A DNA stretch of 64,000 nt from Isoetes taiwanensis (taxonomy: Eukaryota; Streptophyta; Lycopodiopsida; Isoetales; Isoetaceae), in assembly GCA_021234155.1 (NCBI GenBank), contig JAJEKV010000030.1, positions 1,004,901 to 1,068,900 on the forward strand. The letters are read 5' to 3'. This document shows positions 11,366 through 23,399 of the stretch, piece by piece. Position 1 is the stretch's first letter. Every line of letters begins with the position of its first letter. The position numbers were made by a program, and so were the translations under genes. The notes under the pieces were generated by a model that worked only from the letters and a program-made list of their open reading frames with translations, was not told where the DNA came from and did not search any database.

Positions 11366-14127
11366 AAAGCATTGACTATCAATCCATTTGTCTATCTCAA
11401 TTAGGAGACGATGTGCCGTCGTAATTGAGACCATGAATCTATACATTATTTTTCATGGGCCAATAGGTACCACGAGGTAGTGTTGGGTTCCATTCCAAGT
11501 GTGGGTTCATGTGGTGCTGGTAATGTGTTGTGTTGACTTGTTCAAAGGTGGCGGCATCCCAAAGCTTTATTGAGGAAGCAAACATCAAGGTATTGCTTTA
11601 AGCTATAGCGATCATCTTACGATTTTGCACCTATATGTACTTATCTTTGCTACACATTCTATTTGGCTAGCCATTGATCCTCTTTACTTCGGTGAGGATT
11701 TGAGATGATGTGGCCCCATTGCCCGCGATGTAAGCCGAGGTTGGTAGATGAGCACCATCTATCTTTGAGCACCTTTTTGAGTAGACTATGTGGCGATTAA
11801 GAGCCACATGATACAAAATATGTTTTATGAGAGGAGAAAATATGACAAAAGGATGTTAATTTATGAAAGATAAGGATGTCAATATGGTGTAATAATCTGA
11901 TTTGCATAGTTGAGACTAATTTAGTAGAAAATATGATATAATTATTGAATAAAATAGATATAAGCTACTCAAATATGCCATGGAATTGCCATAATGTGTC
12001 ATTTTTGCGTCAATGCTTCATGCAAAAGTTGACCACATTAGACATCAAATATAACACTTTTTAACATCAATCTAAGTGACATTTAGTCATAAGGAGCTTG
12101 AGAATGCACATAGTGGCACTTTGTTTGATGTTAAACCCAAGAAAAACATCCTTCTACAGGTAGTGATAAAGATTGGATTTTTTGGATTTCTTTACTGTAA
12201 ATAAGGTCCCTAATCCCAAAATCCATTTGTAGACTCTAGAATGGTGAAGATAACTCTCTTGGTCTTTGGCCATGACCAAGGACCCACGACAAAAATTTGT
12301 GCTAGCTCAAAGATCCATGCAAATATTATTTGTATAAAGCCCGGATAATCATACATGATAAGACATATACGAGAAATTTATCCGCATATTTAGACATTGT
12401 TGTTTGATAGTGTAATATGGAAATTAGGCATATTCCTTAGATTTTTTAGTTAGTTGAGCAGGCTCCTATGGGTGTATACTATAGTTTTGAACCATCAGGT
12501 TTCAATTTTGCCTTCATCTATCTTAGTTTTATTTACCCCGTGAGACCATTAAGTTGACATGAGAAGACATGCATTAGTAGGTCACTTGCATTTTGGAAAA
12601 CTGAGAGAGGCAATTTTGATCATGAGAAAGGTAAACTTTATAGAAGAACGTTTTGGTAGATATAATGGTTCATATGCTTCTTCTTCTTTTTTCCCTTCCT
12701 TTTTTAACACGAGAAAAGGTAAACTTTTAAAGAGCATGTAAATTATTGGCGATAGGGTTCTAATCTTGCGCGTATTGTTGGGAAGCTGCAGATACAAAAT
12801 GGGATGGGGGTAAAAAGGAGGCTAAAGAGTTTCTTCCTTCTCTTATGCATGCGAAAAATTGGAGTTCTTGCAACCCATTGAGTAGGAGGATAATGAAGGA
12901 ACAAACATGTCATATCTTAGTCAATTAAGTCATCGATATCTTGCGGTATGTTGGTAATCTACATTGATTACCTTAATGGTCCAAAAATATCGACATTGTA
13001 ACAATGAGATCAATGGGTTACTTAAAGTCTCGCTTAGCATAAATGGGTAGAATACATAGAAGGGTTGAGAATTTATTTTTAATCATATGCATATTAATCC
13101 TGCTTTGTTATTAGATCATTCTTTGGGATGATATTTTGTGAGGCTACATGGTCCTCATGGCTATTTTTCTTTTGGTTGTACTTTTGTTTTAGGGAAATTT
13201 CTAAAATACCTCTCTTTTTCCTCAAAATTATTTATAATTCCCTTGCATATTTTGAATTGTAAAATGTCCCCTTTATCTTTGAATATCGACCTAAAAAAGT
13301 CCCCTCGAGAATGGGATGCTCCAGAAATTTCAACTTCAAAGACAGCAAAAACCAATCTCTACTTTAAAACCCCACTCCAAAAACTCAAGAATCAATCATT
13401 TTAAATCCTCAAAACAGCTCGGCTTCCTTAAATCCATCATTTTTGTGGACTGAGTGAGATCTATTTTTCATAGATGAGAAGTAAAGAATTGGATTATCCA
13501 TTTTATCCTAGAAATGCGGATGGTTTCATGAACTACCAGAAATAAAGCTCAAAAAGGACAAAGCCTTCAATCCAGGATAATGCGTGACAAAAATTAACAA
13601 GAGATGGTATCCGCCGTTTGACAAAAAATCGGTTCAAATCGTTCTTGTTATGAAAGCGCCTCCATAGAGAATGAGACAATAAAAATAGGGCCCAACACCT
13701 AAATTCAACTAATGATGGAGTTGTTTTACGCAAGAAAAAGTTTTTTATATCCTTGTACACTAGAGAAGAGAAAGCAAGACTACTTTTCTACATGGGAATC
13801 CAAAAGAGAACGTATTTTAAATTTCCTCGATCATTCTAAAGCTTATAAAGAACTGGTATGTGCATTCATTAGCCCTACATTTTTTGCACATATATTTGCG
13901 AATCAGAATAGATTTTAGCTTGAATTTTATAATCAAATCCAAGAATAAAAGATGAAATTCCGATTGGTAAAAGGAACCCGCGGGGAATTCAAGATGCTAG
14001 ATTAGCCGGAATAATTTTTCAAAGCCATTAAGCGAGAGCTTTCTTAATAAATTAACCTAATCTTTGGCATTGCCACTCTTGTTTGTTTGGGCTTCATGCC
14101 TAATTAAGGTCTTAGGTGAGCGTTAAA
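11366..14127. other. Non-coding stretch, no gene recognised
   Basis: AT-rich. Short frames at 12559-12741, 13138-13404, 13533-13760 and 13712-13918 match nothing I know and have the composition of chance frames. Confidence 0.45.
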
Positions 14128-14128
14128 G

Positions 14129-14160
<32 letters not shown>

Positions 14161-14170
14161 CCACCCTCGA

Positions 14171-14230
<60 letters not shown>
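14128..14230 (+). repeat. (CT)n microsatellite, possible 5' UTR pyrimidine tract
   Basis: Two CT runs (about 14128-14160 and 14174-14229) are separated by CCCACCCTCGAAAT. Such tracts are common in plant core promoters and 5' UTRs. This one lies about 80 bp upstream of the ATG at 14309. Confidence 0.85.
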
Positions 14231-14232
<2 letters not shown>

Positions 14233-14308
14233 TGCTCACCCCTCTGTTTCTCCTCGCCCTCTCTCCTAAAAATAATTCGCCTCTCGCATCATTAAGTTTT
14301 ATTTTGGG

Positions 14309-14632
14309 ATGGAGAGAAGAGTAGCGTCACCCATTTCCAGTTCCAACAGCCAGCCTGCAGCCTACCTTTTAAGCCTCTCTGAACTTACCCATTCAACTAG
14401 TTCCTTAGTCAAGCCTTTGTGGGATACCTCCACTTTTGAATCGCCTCCAAAATATGGGATAAGCTGGTTAAGCTTTGTGGGGATAATTCTTTTTGTTGTG
14501 TTATTTGTGCTTAGGGTTCACTTCGAAGGCGGGTTCTATCATGGATCCATTGATTCTCGGAATGGTGCCCATGCTATTGCGTGCTCTTACAATGAATCGC
14601 ATTCCAAAGGTTACATTTGCGGCCGGAACTAA
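14309..14632 (+). CDS. Predicted single-pass membrane protein fragment, unidentified
   Basis: A 107-codon frame with a Ser/Thr-rich N-terminus (about residues 1-45), a clear hydrophobic helix (WLSFVGIILFVVLFVLRV, about 53-70) and a polar tail after it. The layout (CT-rich leader, ATG, one membrane anchor) suggests the first exon of a real gene. No GT donor that restores a long frame is obvious at the end. Downstream, 15240-15460 on the same strand contains fragments weakly reminiscent of a plant mid-SUN domain, which would fit a protein with an N-terminal anchor. That link is speculative. Confidence 0.35.
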   Translation: MERRVASPISSSNSQPAAYLLSLSELTHSTSSLVKPLWDTSTFESPPKYGISWLSFVGIILFVVLFVLRVHFEGGFYHGSIDSRNGAHAIACSYNESHSKGYICGRN

Positions 14633-15500
14633 AGCAGGCTTGAAGACCCAATGAATCTATTCGATGGCGATGCCTTGCAGGAAAAATGGCGATCTGTTCT
14701 TACGTAACGCCTCATGCTGATGTTAGCGGATCATCTTTGGGATTAGAAGGCCACCTAAATTTTGGATTGCTCCAAGGCAAAGGACAATGGGATAATATAG
14801 ATAATCCGCATGGAATTGTATAACTTCTTTTGAAGATGATATGTATCAATTTCTGAATGAAGAGGGGCGACTTTGAGAGATGGTCGGGCTCGTCGTCCCT
14901 TATTTATTTAGCTGTGTGGTTTAAAGCGTTAAATTCCCGCAAATGATCCCGGTAGAAAGCCGCCATGGTTTACCAGCCACATGGTGATATGCCTTTGCAT
15001 GTACTAAGGTACTGGCGAATTTCTTCATTAGAATTAAAGATTCGGGACGCCATTGGTAAACTGGCTTAGAAGATTCGCAGGGAAAACAATCTTCATTGGT
15101 CTATTGGGACCCGGAGCCTTCCGGCCCTTTTGTGCTCCATTTGTTTGGGATTTTCTTTTTCGCAATAGCTGTTACTGAATTATTGTATATGAGAATCACC
15201 ACAAAGATCGAGAAAGTTATTCTCGGCTGAACCCTGTAGACTTTTTTTCCTTTGGTGGAGGAGCAAGAATAATAGGCTCGAATTTGACTCAAGCTCACGC
15301 TCATTGAAATTTGCCCCATTCTTCCTTCAGCGCTCTCTCCTGGAGCCATTTTTTTCAATGCGAGGGAGGCAGCCAAAGGCTTGGCTGCTTGATGGCGTAG
15401 CAGATCCGGGTTGCCTTAGACATCCGAAGTTCATAATAATCGCTGAACTAAATCCAAGTAAAATGTCACCAGCCTTTACTTAGAATCGCACAAAGAGAAA
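14633..15500 (+). other. Possible eroded downstream exons of the 14309 gene
   Basis: Plus-strand fragments include VDFFSFGGGARIIGSNL near 15238-15290 and DPGCLRHPKFIIIAELN near 15405-15455. The second has the shape of the mid-SUN signature YLRxPC...KFVVIELSEE. The frame is broken by stops, and the minus strand also has a 91-codon frame here (15101-15376). Treat as unassigned unless a profile search agrees. Confidence 0.2.
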
Positions 15501-16931
15501 TTAAATGGCGACTAATTAAATGAAATCTCAGTAAGGACGGGAATATCAGAAACACTCCCGACACCTAAAATCAAGGTAACTGAGGAAGAATTAGCGGGGA
15601 ATTCAAGCGAAAAGTTAAAAGCACCAAGAAATGGGAAAATGGCTCGATTTCTACTGTGTAGAAATTTTTCTGCCAGTAAATCGAAAAGCAGATAATTTAG
15701 GGGTTAAGCTTCGGCATTAGGTACAGCCGTGCAGTGGAAACGCCCTAATCTGTTGAGGGGTTTAACCATCCTCAGAGTTGGTCTTTTCCTCACTCTCACC
15801 CATCTCTCATTCTCTCCTATTCTCATATTATCTCATCTAATTCTAAAAGTCTGCATGTGCTTTCGGCATCTCTTCTCTCTTCTTCTCTTCTCTCTCGCTG
15901 CCAGTACTAATATATTGAAATTAAAAGTATATTATCAAAACATATATCATTATTAAGTATTCAGCTCCTTTTAGTTTTGATTTGTGATTATATTAAAATA
16001 TGTTTGAACCTTTGTTATAATAGTCTCTTTTGCAATTCTAACATACTCTAAACATCTGGCGCTCCTAAAAAATAGCTAAAGTTAATGTTTGCTAGAATAA
16101 AAGGCCTTGAACAGACCTACTTGGTCCAAAAATATAGGTCATATTGCCTAAATTATGAAGGCATATTAGTTAGCCCTAACATGCGAAAACTCTTTATCCA
16201 CATTTGCTAATGTGAAATTTATAAATCCCGTCATAACATCATCATAAAAACACAACATCATATGGAATGGAATCTAGAGAAACCCTGAAGTTCAAATTTC
16301 ATCTACTACAAAAATGATATTGTGACCTTTAATCGGGATAACCACAAGATATTTACAATGTGCCATATAGTTCGACATAAGCACCAAATGCGCCACATTA
16401 GAAGGCCAAGTATAATTGCATCAAATAAATTAAAGCATTGGATAAGGTAGTGGTATCCAATCGTCATCTAAAACATGTCGCATAGACACCATAATATAGG
16501 GTAAATTGTAGGTGCAAGCCTACATGTCACACCATTTTGCACCATTCAAAATACAGCATCCGCCAGCTCAAGCACAAATCTATTTTTAAGAACACATTTG
16601 CGTTATCAAACACCCAGCATTAATAATGGATCAATTTGTGTCGGCAATTTTATACAAAGGGAATATTGATCACGGGTGCCTTCCTCGCCAAGCTGGGCCA
16701 GTCCCTGTAAGGCCATTATTGAATAAATAGAAGAATAAAAGTGTAAGAGAATTGGTTCTTATTAAAATACCTAAGGCCCACTAGTCTATGGACCCATTAA
16801 TAAGAAAACACGCCATATTACTCCCATGCAGAAATAAAAGTAAAATTCATGTCTTGAAGGTTATGGGAAAACCCTTATATTAATTACAATCGTAAGAGAA
16901 TTTGTAGTGTGTTTGAGGGAGATCAATATCT
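15501..16931. other. Non-coding stretch, nothing recognised
   Basis: No recognised element. The frame at 15729-15956 is dominated by Leu/Ser-rich CT sequence. Confidence 0.4.
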
Positions 16932-17230
16932 TTGAAAGTGGCGATGGGTGATCAAGAACCGAAAAGATATATGATGCAAGCGATTGAGCGTTGCGTTACT
17001 CAAATGCTTGAAAATGCCCGTATCCTTAAATGTGGAGTGGAGAAACCGAAGGTACTAACATCTTTAGACTTTACCTTAAACTTGCAAGCCCCAGCAAAGG
17101 CGTTCACCACCCTTATAGAATCCAACGAGTCTGGCGCGGGAATAAGTATAAAACTTTTGGAGAATATAAGGATTTGATGAGAGCCCGAAACCAAATGAAA
17201 TTCCAAGAGAAGATGAAGAAACGGGTGTAG
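16932..17230 (+). other. Weak coding signal, unidentified
   Basis: Two overlapping frames look protein-like: MGDQEPKRYMMQAIERC from about 16944, then TFGEYKDLMRARNQMKFQEK in the frame ending at 17230. They would need one frameshift to join. No family recognised. Confidence 0.2.
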
Positions 17231-17384
17231 GGTTCCGCTAGGGATTTTCCTGAGCGACTTAGCTGAATATTATAGAATATATGGAATCTCAAAGAATGTT
17301 AAAATTTTACAGGGAATTCAGTAGATAATGAAGGGTGAACACACTATCGTCGTGATTTAGGTTCATTCCTCAGTGAGTGTGCTT

Positions 17385-17466
17385 TGTGTAAGCTCTTTCT
17401 TGTATTGGGTCCATGGGGAATTTTGTCTTCACATGATGAATTCAATTCAATTCAATTCAATTCAAG
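17385..17466 (+). mobile_element. LINE-type 3' tail with (ATTCA)n
   Basis: The string TTCTTGTATTGGGTCC followed by (AATTC)n resembles the reverse complement of 50398-50475. It also resembles the 3' end of the LINE at 48836-50085 (GGGTCCCAT...GTGGGACGTTAAA then (TATTC)n). It is probably a severely 5'-truncated LINE insertion ending in a short tandem tail. Confidence 0.45.
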
Positions 17467-17884
17467 CTCTTCAATACTTGAACTTTACGCATTTAACGAC
17501 GATATAAAAGGTCCTAAGTGAAAAAGATTACACATTACTTAACATATATTATCGGAGTTTAATATATAAAATGTTTTCATTACCCACTAAGCAAGCATTG
17601 CATTAGCAAATTTTGGACATTATTAGTAGATCCAACCCCCACAAGTTTGGAAAAAAAAAAGTCATTGCCATAGATTTCTTTTGTATTTTTACAAATAGAT
17701 ATCCCAATATAACACGGCAACATTTACAACGATGAGTTTAGTTTTTGCAAAATTATTTAATATATATAAGGTCGAGTCAGAATGGAATTTTTGCCTTGCG
17801 TGAAACAAATATGTTCGAAGGTTTAGTCATGGGTGAAAAGATGCATTACCTGTTTCAGCCACTACCTATGCACTAAGTGCCATA

Positions 17885-18295
17885 TTATCCATCTTTTGCA
17901 TAATGCAACAAGAACACATCTTGGTGGTTTTGATGGCTCTCTTGAGTGAAGACCATCGTGTTATCCAAAATCATAATATATCTTTCCACCGTGAAACATA
18001 CAAGCTTCAGCCCATGATTCGCAGTACTGAACCATCCATTTTGGTAGAATCGTTCCATCTCCAAGTTCCATGTTTGCAAGGCCTGGTGTATTTGGGACTA
18101 CTTGTTCAAATGCTAAGCGCACCAAATATGAAGTCCACGAACGTAATTGAAACTTCTGATGCCAGTGTAGCCATTAAGGAAGGCGTATCGCGACCCATCA
18201 TTCTGGTAAACCAAACTAATCTTTTGCTCAGCTCTTTGCCCCGATTTGCCAAATATGTGTACATAAGTATGCAGTCAAGACACAATGCAATCTAA
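17885..18295. other. Open frames on both strands, unidentified
   Basis: The plus strand has a 130-codon frame and the minus strand several protein-like fragments (for example ELGDGTILPKWMVQYC and GSRYAFLNGYTGIRSF). The minus strand looks the better candidate, but it is interrupted and no family is recognised. Confidence 0.2.
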
Positions 18296-18893
18296 ATATG
18301 AGCTTAAGTAATTGAATAGATAGCTCCAAAGTACACAACATCATTTTTCTTTCCTCATAAAAAAATTAAAAAAGGAATCCTTAGTGTTAAAAGAACGTTC
18401 TGGAGGCCCAAAGGAGGGGTAAAGAAAAATATTATTTAGTTAAAGCCTCCTAGTTTCTATGGATTCAGCCTCCTCAGGCTTGCCACAAAATTTATTAATT
18501 AGCTGAATTACTTCTTCCACGTGTTGATGAAGTTTTTGGGTTGCCCCCGTAGGCGTGGGTAAGTTAGATGCCCAGCAGCAGTGCCATGTACAGGCCTAGC
18601 ATATATGCTGAGTTGTGATTCTAAAGGCGCAGAAAAGAAGGAGCCTTCAGCTTGGAAAAGTTTTGAAGCACAGAAGCCTTTCCATTCGTAAGTCCTCTTT
18701 CGTAAGAGTAGGGTTTGTATAAGAAAAGATGGGACCACAGCCTCTTTGCAAGTGGTGCAGAATAAGACGTAGTTTTTAAGTATCAGCTCAGAAGGCAACC
18801 TTCAGAGGGATATACGTATTGGCCGTACAAGCGCCAAATCATTATCCAAGCGGCGTAATGGCTGAAGCTGGTATAGTGCTAGCTTCTTCGGGG

Positions 18894-18910
18894 TGTTATA
18901 TATAGCACGC
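18894..18910 (+). promoter_or_regulatory. Candidate TATA box upstream of the DUF620 gene
   Basis: TTATATATAGC lies about 225 bp upstream of the ATG at 19126, inside a small imperfect hairpin (AGCTTCTT...AGAAGCT). Inference from sequence and position only. Confidence 0.35.
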
Positions 18911-19125
18911 AGAAGCTGATTCCTTTTAGTTGTGGTTTAGGACAGTAAGTTTGCAATTCGAAGTACTGATGTAGCAGCAGTACCTAATGCTGAATTCTAT
19001 ATTCTCGTTCAATGAATGAGATATTCGGCCAGAAACTGCTATCAGTAAAGATGATAAACGGGGTTTGACTTGAATTTGAGTAGCAAGCAGCATTTGTGCT
19101 ATCAGTTAGCAGTTAGTGATAAAAG

Positions 19126-20370
19126 ATGTTCGAGAAGAAATATCAGTCACCGCCTCAACAGCCTATTGCTGTGAGATATACCAGCCTTGTGGGAGAGGCA
19201 CTGCCAACATTGATGGAGGGTCCAACGCCGGAGCATTACAGAAATCCCAACACCATCAAACACTGGCTCAAGGAACAACTGGAGAAAACTCAACACCTTC
19301 TAGGCTACAAAAGATCAGACTTGAAATTACTTTTTGGAGTCCTTAAGGCACTCTATTTTTATAGAGAAGTATAAGTATGCCTAGGAATGATCAGATCTGA
19401 TTCACCATTTATGGCAAGGTGTTTCTTTCATCTCTTGGCTTATTGGATTTGATGTTTCTATCAGGAGACATCTTCAGCACAGTACATAGTCCAGCAGTAT
19501 GTTGCAGCTACAGAGGGGTCTAAGCTGCATAACTCTATAAAAAATGCCTATGTGATGGGCAAGGTGAAAATGGTCGTGTCTGACTTTGACATTCCTAACA
19601 AACCTATACAAGGCACCACTGTCAAAATGGCTGAGACTGGGTGCTTTGTGTTGTGGCAAATGATGCCAGATAAGTGGTATATTGAGCTTGCAATAGCTGG
19701 AATGAAGGTTCAAGCTGGAAGTGATGCAAACCTCGTCTGGCGCTATACTCCATGGTCAGGATCTCATGCTGCAGAAGGCCCAATCCGGCCGCTACGACGA
19801 TCTCTTCAGGTTGGATAAAATGTCATGCTTTCATTTATTTTTATTCTGTATTTATCCCATTAATCTTATCTTCATGAACTTTCAGGGTCTGGATCCCAGA
19901 ACTATTGCAAGCATGTTTGTGAATGCACGTTGTATGGGGGAAAAGCGTATTGGTTTGGAAGACTGCTTTGTTTTAAAATTGGCCGCAGACTCATATAGTC
20001 TCGCAGCCAGGAGCAATGTCTCAGAGGAGATCATAAGGCATACTGTGTTTGGCTACTTTAGTCAGAAAACAGGTCTTCTCTTGGCAATGGAAGATTCACA
20101 TCTGACAAGGATACAAACAAGTGGTGGAGCTACTATGTACTGGGAAATCAGCATCGAGAGTACCATTGAAGATTACAAGCTTGTGGATGGAATCACAGTT
20201 GCACATGCAGGTAAATCTATTGCTAAAGTTTACAAATTTGGAGGCTTCCATGAGTCATTCAAAGGCGAGGGGTAGAAGAAATGCTGGACAATTGAAGAAG
20301 TAGCATTCAATGTCCTGGCTTGTCAAATGACTTCTTCATTCCTCCTGCAGAGATGACTGTAAGATCTCTC
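19126..20370 (+). pseudogene. DUF620 family gene, three exons, decayed
   Basis: Clear homology to the plant DUF620 family (function not established). Exon 1 is 19126-19368 (LPTLMEGPTPEHYRN; RSDLKLLFGVL). Intron 1 (GT at 19369, AG before 19465) keeps phase 0. Exon 2 is 19465-19809 (ETSSAQYIVQQYVAATEG, NAYVMGKVKMVVSDFD, GCFVLWQMMPDKWYIELA, LVWRYTPWSGSHAAEGP). Exon 3 starts at 19886 (GLDPRTIASMFVNARCMGE, DCFVLKLAADSYSLAARS, GYFSQKTGLLLAMEDSHL, VDGITVAHAGKS). The usual N-terminal ~100 residues and the segment between LLGV and ETSSAQ are missing. An in-frame TAG at 20272-20274 precedes a readable CWTIEEVAFNV, and a 1-nt loss then shifts the frame within the conserved PGLS...FIPPAE end. It is either a pseudogene or a gene with sequence errors. 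Confidence 0.85.
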
Positions 20371-20979
20371 AGCCCAGTGAGTGAGTGAATTGTCATATGA
20401 GAAAAAGCCATTAGACCTATGGACAACATTCAGTGGGGTTCAGATGATTGAACTTCAGGCTTTTTTGTTACAAATTTTTTTGTGCCTTGAATTGGTAAGT
20501 GGCAGCATTTTGGAAAATCAGATATCTTTATCCACACACATCTTGTATGCTGAAAATACGTGCTGCTGCCACTACTGTTTTTTTATTTTGCTCTTTTTTA
20601 TTCGGGCATTTTTTTCTGTAGCTAGCAACTGTGCTAGCATGGAGTCAGAAATTCATAGGCTCCTTGTATATGAAAAGGCTTCTAGACACAGATGATTTTG
20701 CTGCTGGTGGTGATTACCGCGGGTTATTTGGTGCAGGGGCAGGGTCAGTCAAATCATCCATGTGACGTAGAACAAAACAAAAATGCTTCAAACGACTCGA
20801 GACAAAATAGACGCACGCATCATCATTCGTGAAGAACACGGATAATCATCCGGGAATGAGTGGTACAGAAAGAGAAAGAATTGAACCTTCATTTGATCGC
20901 GGGCACCCGACATCTCAAAAAACCTGCTAAGAAGGTATATCATTCGAAGGAATAAGACTACTCAAGAATAAAAGAATAT
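20371..20979. other. Downstream flank of DUF620 gene
   Basis: No gene recognised. A T-rich stretch at 20560-20620 may be 3' UTR or spacer. Confidence 0.35.
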
Positions 20980-20982
20980 AAA

Positions 20983-21278
20983 TTAATTTTTCAGGCGGCG
21001 TTGCCAATAGGCTCGAGGATCACTTACAACAGGTACTTTTGATCTTCTGAATCTAGAGTTTAAACCACGGGCTTTTAACATCTCATACATTTTTGTTTCA
21101 TAGCATTTTTTCAATTTTGTTGCTTCAAATCTTTTGTAATTTTCAACAGACTGGGAAATGTTCTCGGGTTGAATATATCGGTTCCCAATTGAAGAGTAAT
21201 TAGTACATGGATTAATGCTGGCCAAGTACATCCCAGAGACAATCACTACAGCTGCTAAACCTATCCATTTGTTCAGCT
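20983..21278 (-). CDS. Candidate terminal exon, small membrane-anchored protein, unidentified
   Basis: On the minus strand a possible splice acceptor (TTGCTAG then GAGAGCTGAAC) opens a frame ending at 20983. It reads ELNKWIGLAAVVIVSGMYLA, a plausible membrane helix, then a basic, Tyr-rich tail ending PRAYWQRRLKN. Composition is protein-like. I do not recognise the family, and no upstream exons were identified to the right. Confidence 0.35.
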
Positions 21279-21299
21279 CTCCTAGCAATTTGTAGGAGA

Positions 21300-22340
21300 A
21301 ATCTTGATCCTTTCATGTATGGCATCTATATGCAAGAAATTCAGTTGGCATTCATTTTACCTCTTGGCAACAAGGCTCTTGGTTGGTTGGTTGGAAAATG
21401 CCCTTTCATTTGGCATGCTACGATATGTGAAATAGAAATGATGAGCAAATAGGTTTTATGCATAACTCCACCAGTTTGAACTGGAAGACAGTAAAATGAA
21501 AAGAACCTGATATATTTTCCTCCTCCTTTACTTCATATACTAAGTAATTTTTTGGCTTATTTATATCAGGAAGTTAAGATTCAACCATGGGAAGACAAGG
21601 GAAAACATTCAAGGACAAGTATGCAATATTAAACCACTGGAGCCTGGCCCATGGCCTGTAGACTTATGTGCTTATCTATTTCAACTAGACATGTATTTCA
21701 ACTAGACATGTATATGGAAAGTTGAAATACTTCTAAAAATATAAATTTTGCAAACTTGATAATACTCTTTATGCTTGAAACAGTGGCACAATGGCTTCTA
21801 GAGTGGTTACTTGCGGCACTAATGGGTCCTAATAGCTTCTTGATCAAAGCACTAAAATACATCATGAATATTCCTACCGAGGAAATTCATAAGGCTCTTT
21901 GTATTTGAAAACGTTTCTAGACCGCAGATCATTTTCTTTGTTGGTGACATGATTACACGGTGGTTTGGTTGAGCGGCATGCACATCAACTTCTGCCAGTT
22001 ATAGTAAGTGAATATGGGAGGATACAAATAGATCAAAGTAGAAGGATATATCTATACTGATATTTGGGACTCCCTCCTTGCAAAGCTTTCATAAAGTAAA
22101 AATGTCTCCATACAAGGGCATTGAGAATTGCCATTTGTTTCTTCTCGCTATTTAACCCTTTTTTTACAATTAAGCAAATTCCATGATCATTTCTCAGCAA
22201 ACTAATGGAAACATTTTAACTTGTATGTGCAACATTTAGTAAAAAATCATGTGCTTCATATGCACACGGTGTTTGAACTTCTGATTTTTATACTGCATTT
22301 TGGTATGACCAAAATCTAGACAAGTGTGGAGTCCTGTTTG
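21300..22340. other. Non-coding stretch
   Basis: No recognised feature apart from a short TTGG run near 21378-21393. Confidence 0.4.
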
Positions 22341-22411
22341 AATTGTTGACTACCTAACTTTTGCTCATCAATGTTTAAATTGTTGACTACCTAACTTTTG
22401 CTCATCAATGT
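22341..22411 (+). repeat. 34-bp tandem duplication
   Basis: AATTGTTGACTACCTAACTT and the following CTCATCAATGT occur twice without change, 37 bp apart (22341-22374 and 22378-22411). The identity implies a recent event. Confidence 0.95.
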
Positions 22412-22959
22412 AATGTTATGGACGTACAAAGGAACATAAGTTATAAATATAAATAAAATATAAATGGTAGTGGTTGTTCTTGCAAATGTCAAAATCATGA
22501 TAGAAAGTCTATGTCTCAAGATCTGATAGACGTGAAGGCTGTAAAATTGTGCAAGATCTTATTAAATTTATTTCTAGTTTGGCGCACTATGCATTAAAGA
22601 ATATGCAAACACACCCCCGAGGCACCGGATGGCAACCCTCTGTGCGCAGCACCTTGTTTTTGTAGTGCTTCTTGGTTGTATGTTATCCTTCACGAAATGG
22701 TATCATGTTCCACAAGCATAGACTTTTTGCATCTATATCTAATGCCAAATACCACTTATGTTTTGAAATTATAGGGCTCTCCATGATGGCGGATGGATAG
22801 TGTTGTGGAAAATGAATAGATATTTTCCTCATGGAACTATGGAGCATGTAGAGAAACTAATGCTTGCATGGCAGGAATTCAATAATTGTCAAGGCGCATA
22901 GTTGAATTATAGAAATTGGAAGGCATTTATTCTCAATACAACTCTTCAGAACCAAAATG

Positions 22960-23260
22960 TTTGCTATCATTTTGGAGAAGAGATTGACTATTTGGATTGA
23001 GGCTTCAAGTCTCCGAGCTCATTCAGTTTCCATTTTCAAAACTTGATAGAGCCAATCCACAACATTTTTACAATGTTATTTGCATATTTTATGACATTAA
23101 TCGACTTGAAAGGTGGGTTGCACAATATGGAGAAGGTCCATACTTTTCTTCATCATGTCATCAAGCACCTCTTATATGTGGATGATGCTGTTATGTTAGC
23201 ATCGTTTCAAATTGTCCCTATGTACTTTGTCAATTTTGGTAAGAAAAATGCTTGTTGATT
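22960..23260 (+). pseudogene. LINE reverse transcriptase scrap
   Basis: MFAIILEKRLTIWIEASSLR near 22963-23020 matches the RT block that usually reads LLEKRLxxWIExxxLR. LLYVDDAVMLA near 23165-23200 matches the catalytic YxDD block. The spacing is too short and the frame shifts, so central RT sequence has been deleted. Confidence 0.55.
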
Positions 23261-23399
23261 CCCTCATTTGTTTTATAAATGTCCTCTCATCTAGTACTAG
23301 AGAAGGTGAAACACACACAATTCCCTTTACTACATGCACTGTAATACTTGCATAAAGAGAGGTTAAAGACAACATTTTCTAACTTGGCAACATTAACCT

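Noticed and set aside
14633-15500. Firm SUN-domain call
   Set aside because: Only two short look-alike stretches, interrupted by stops; not enough to name the family.
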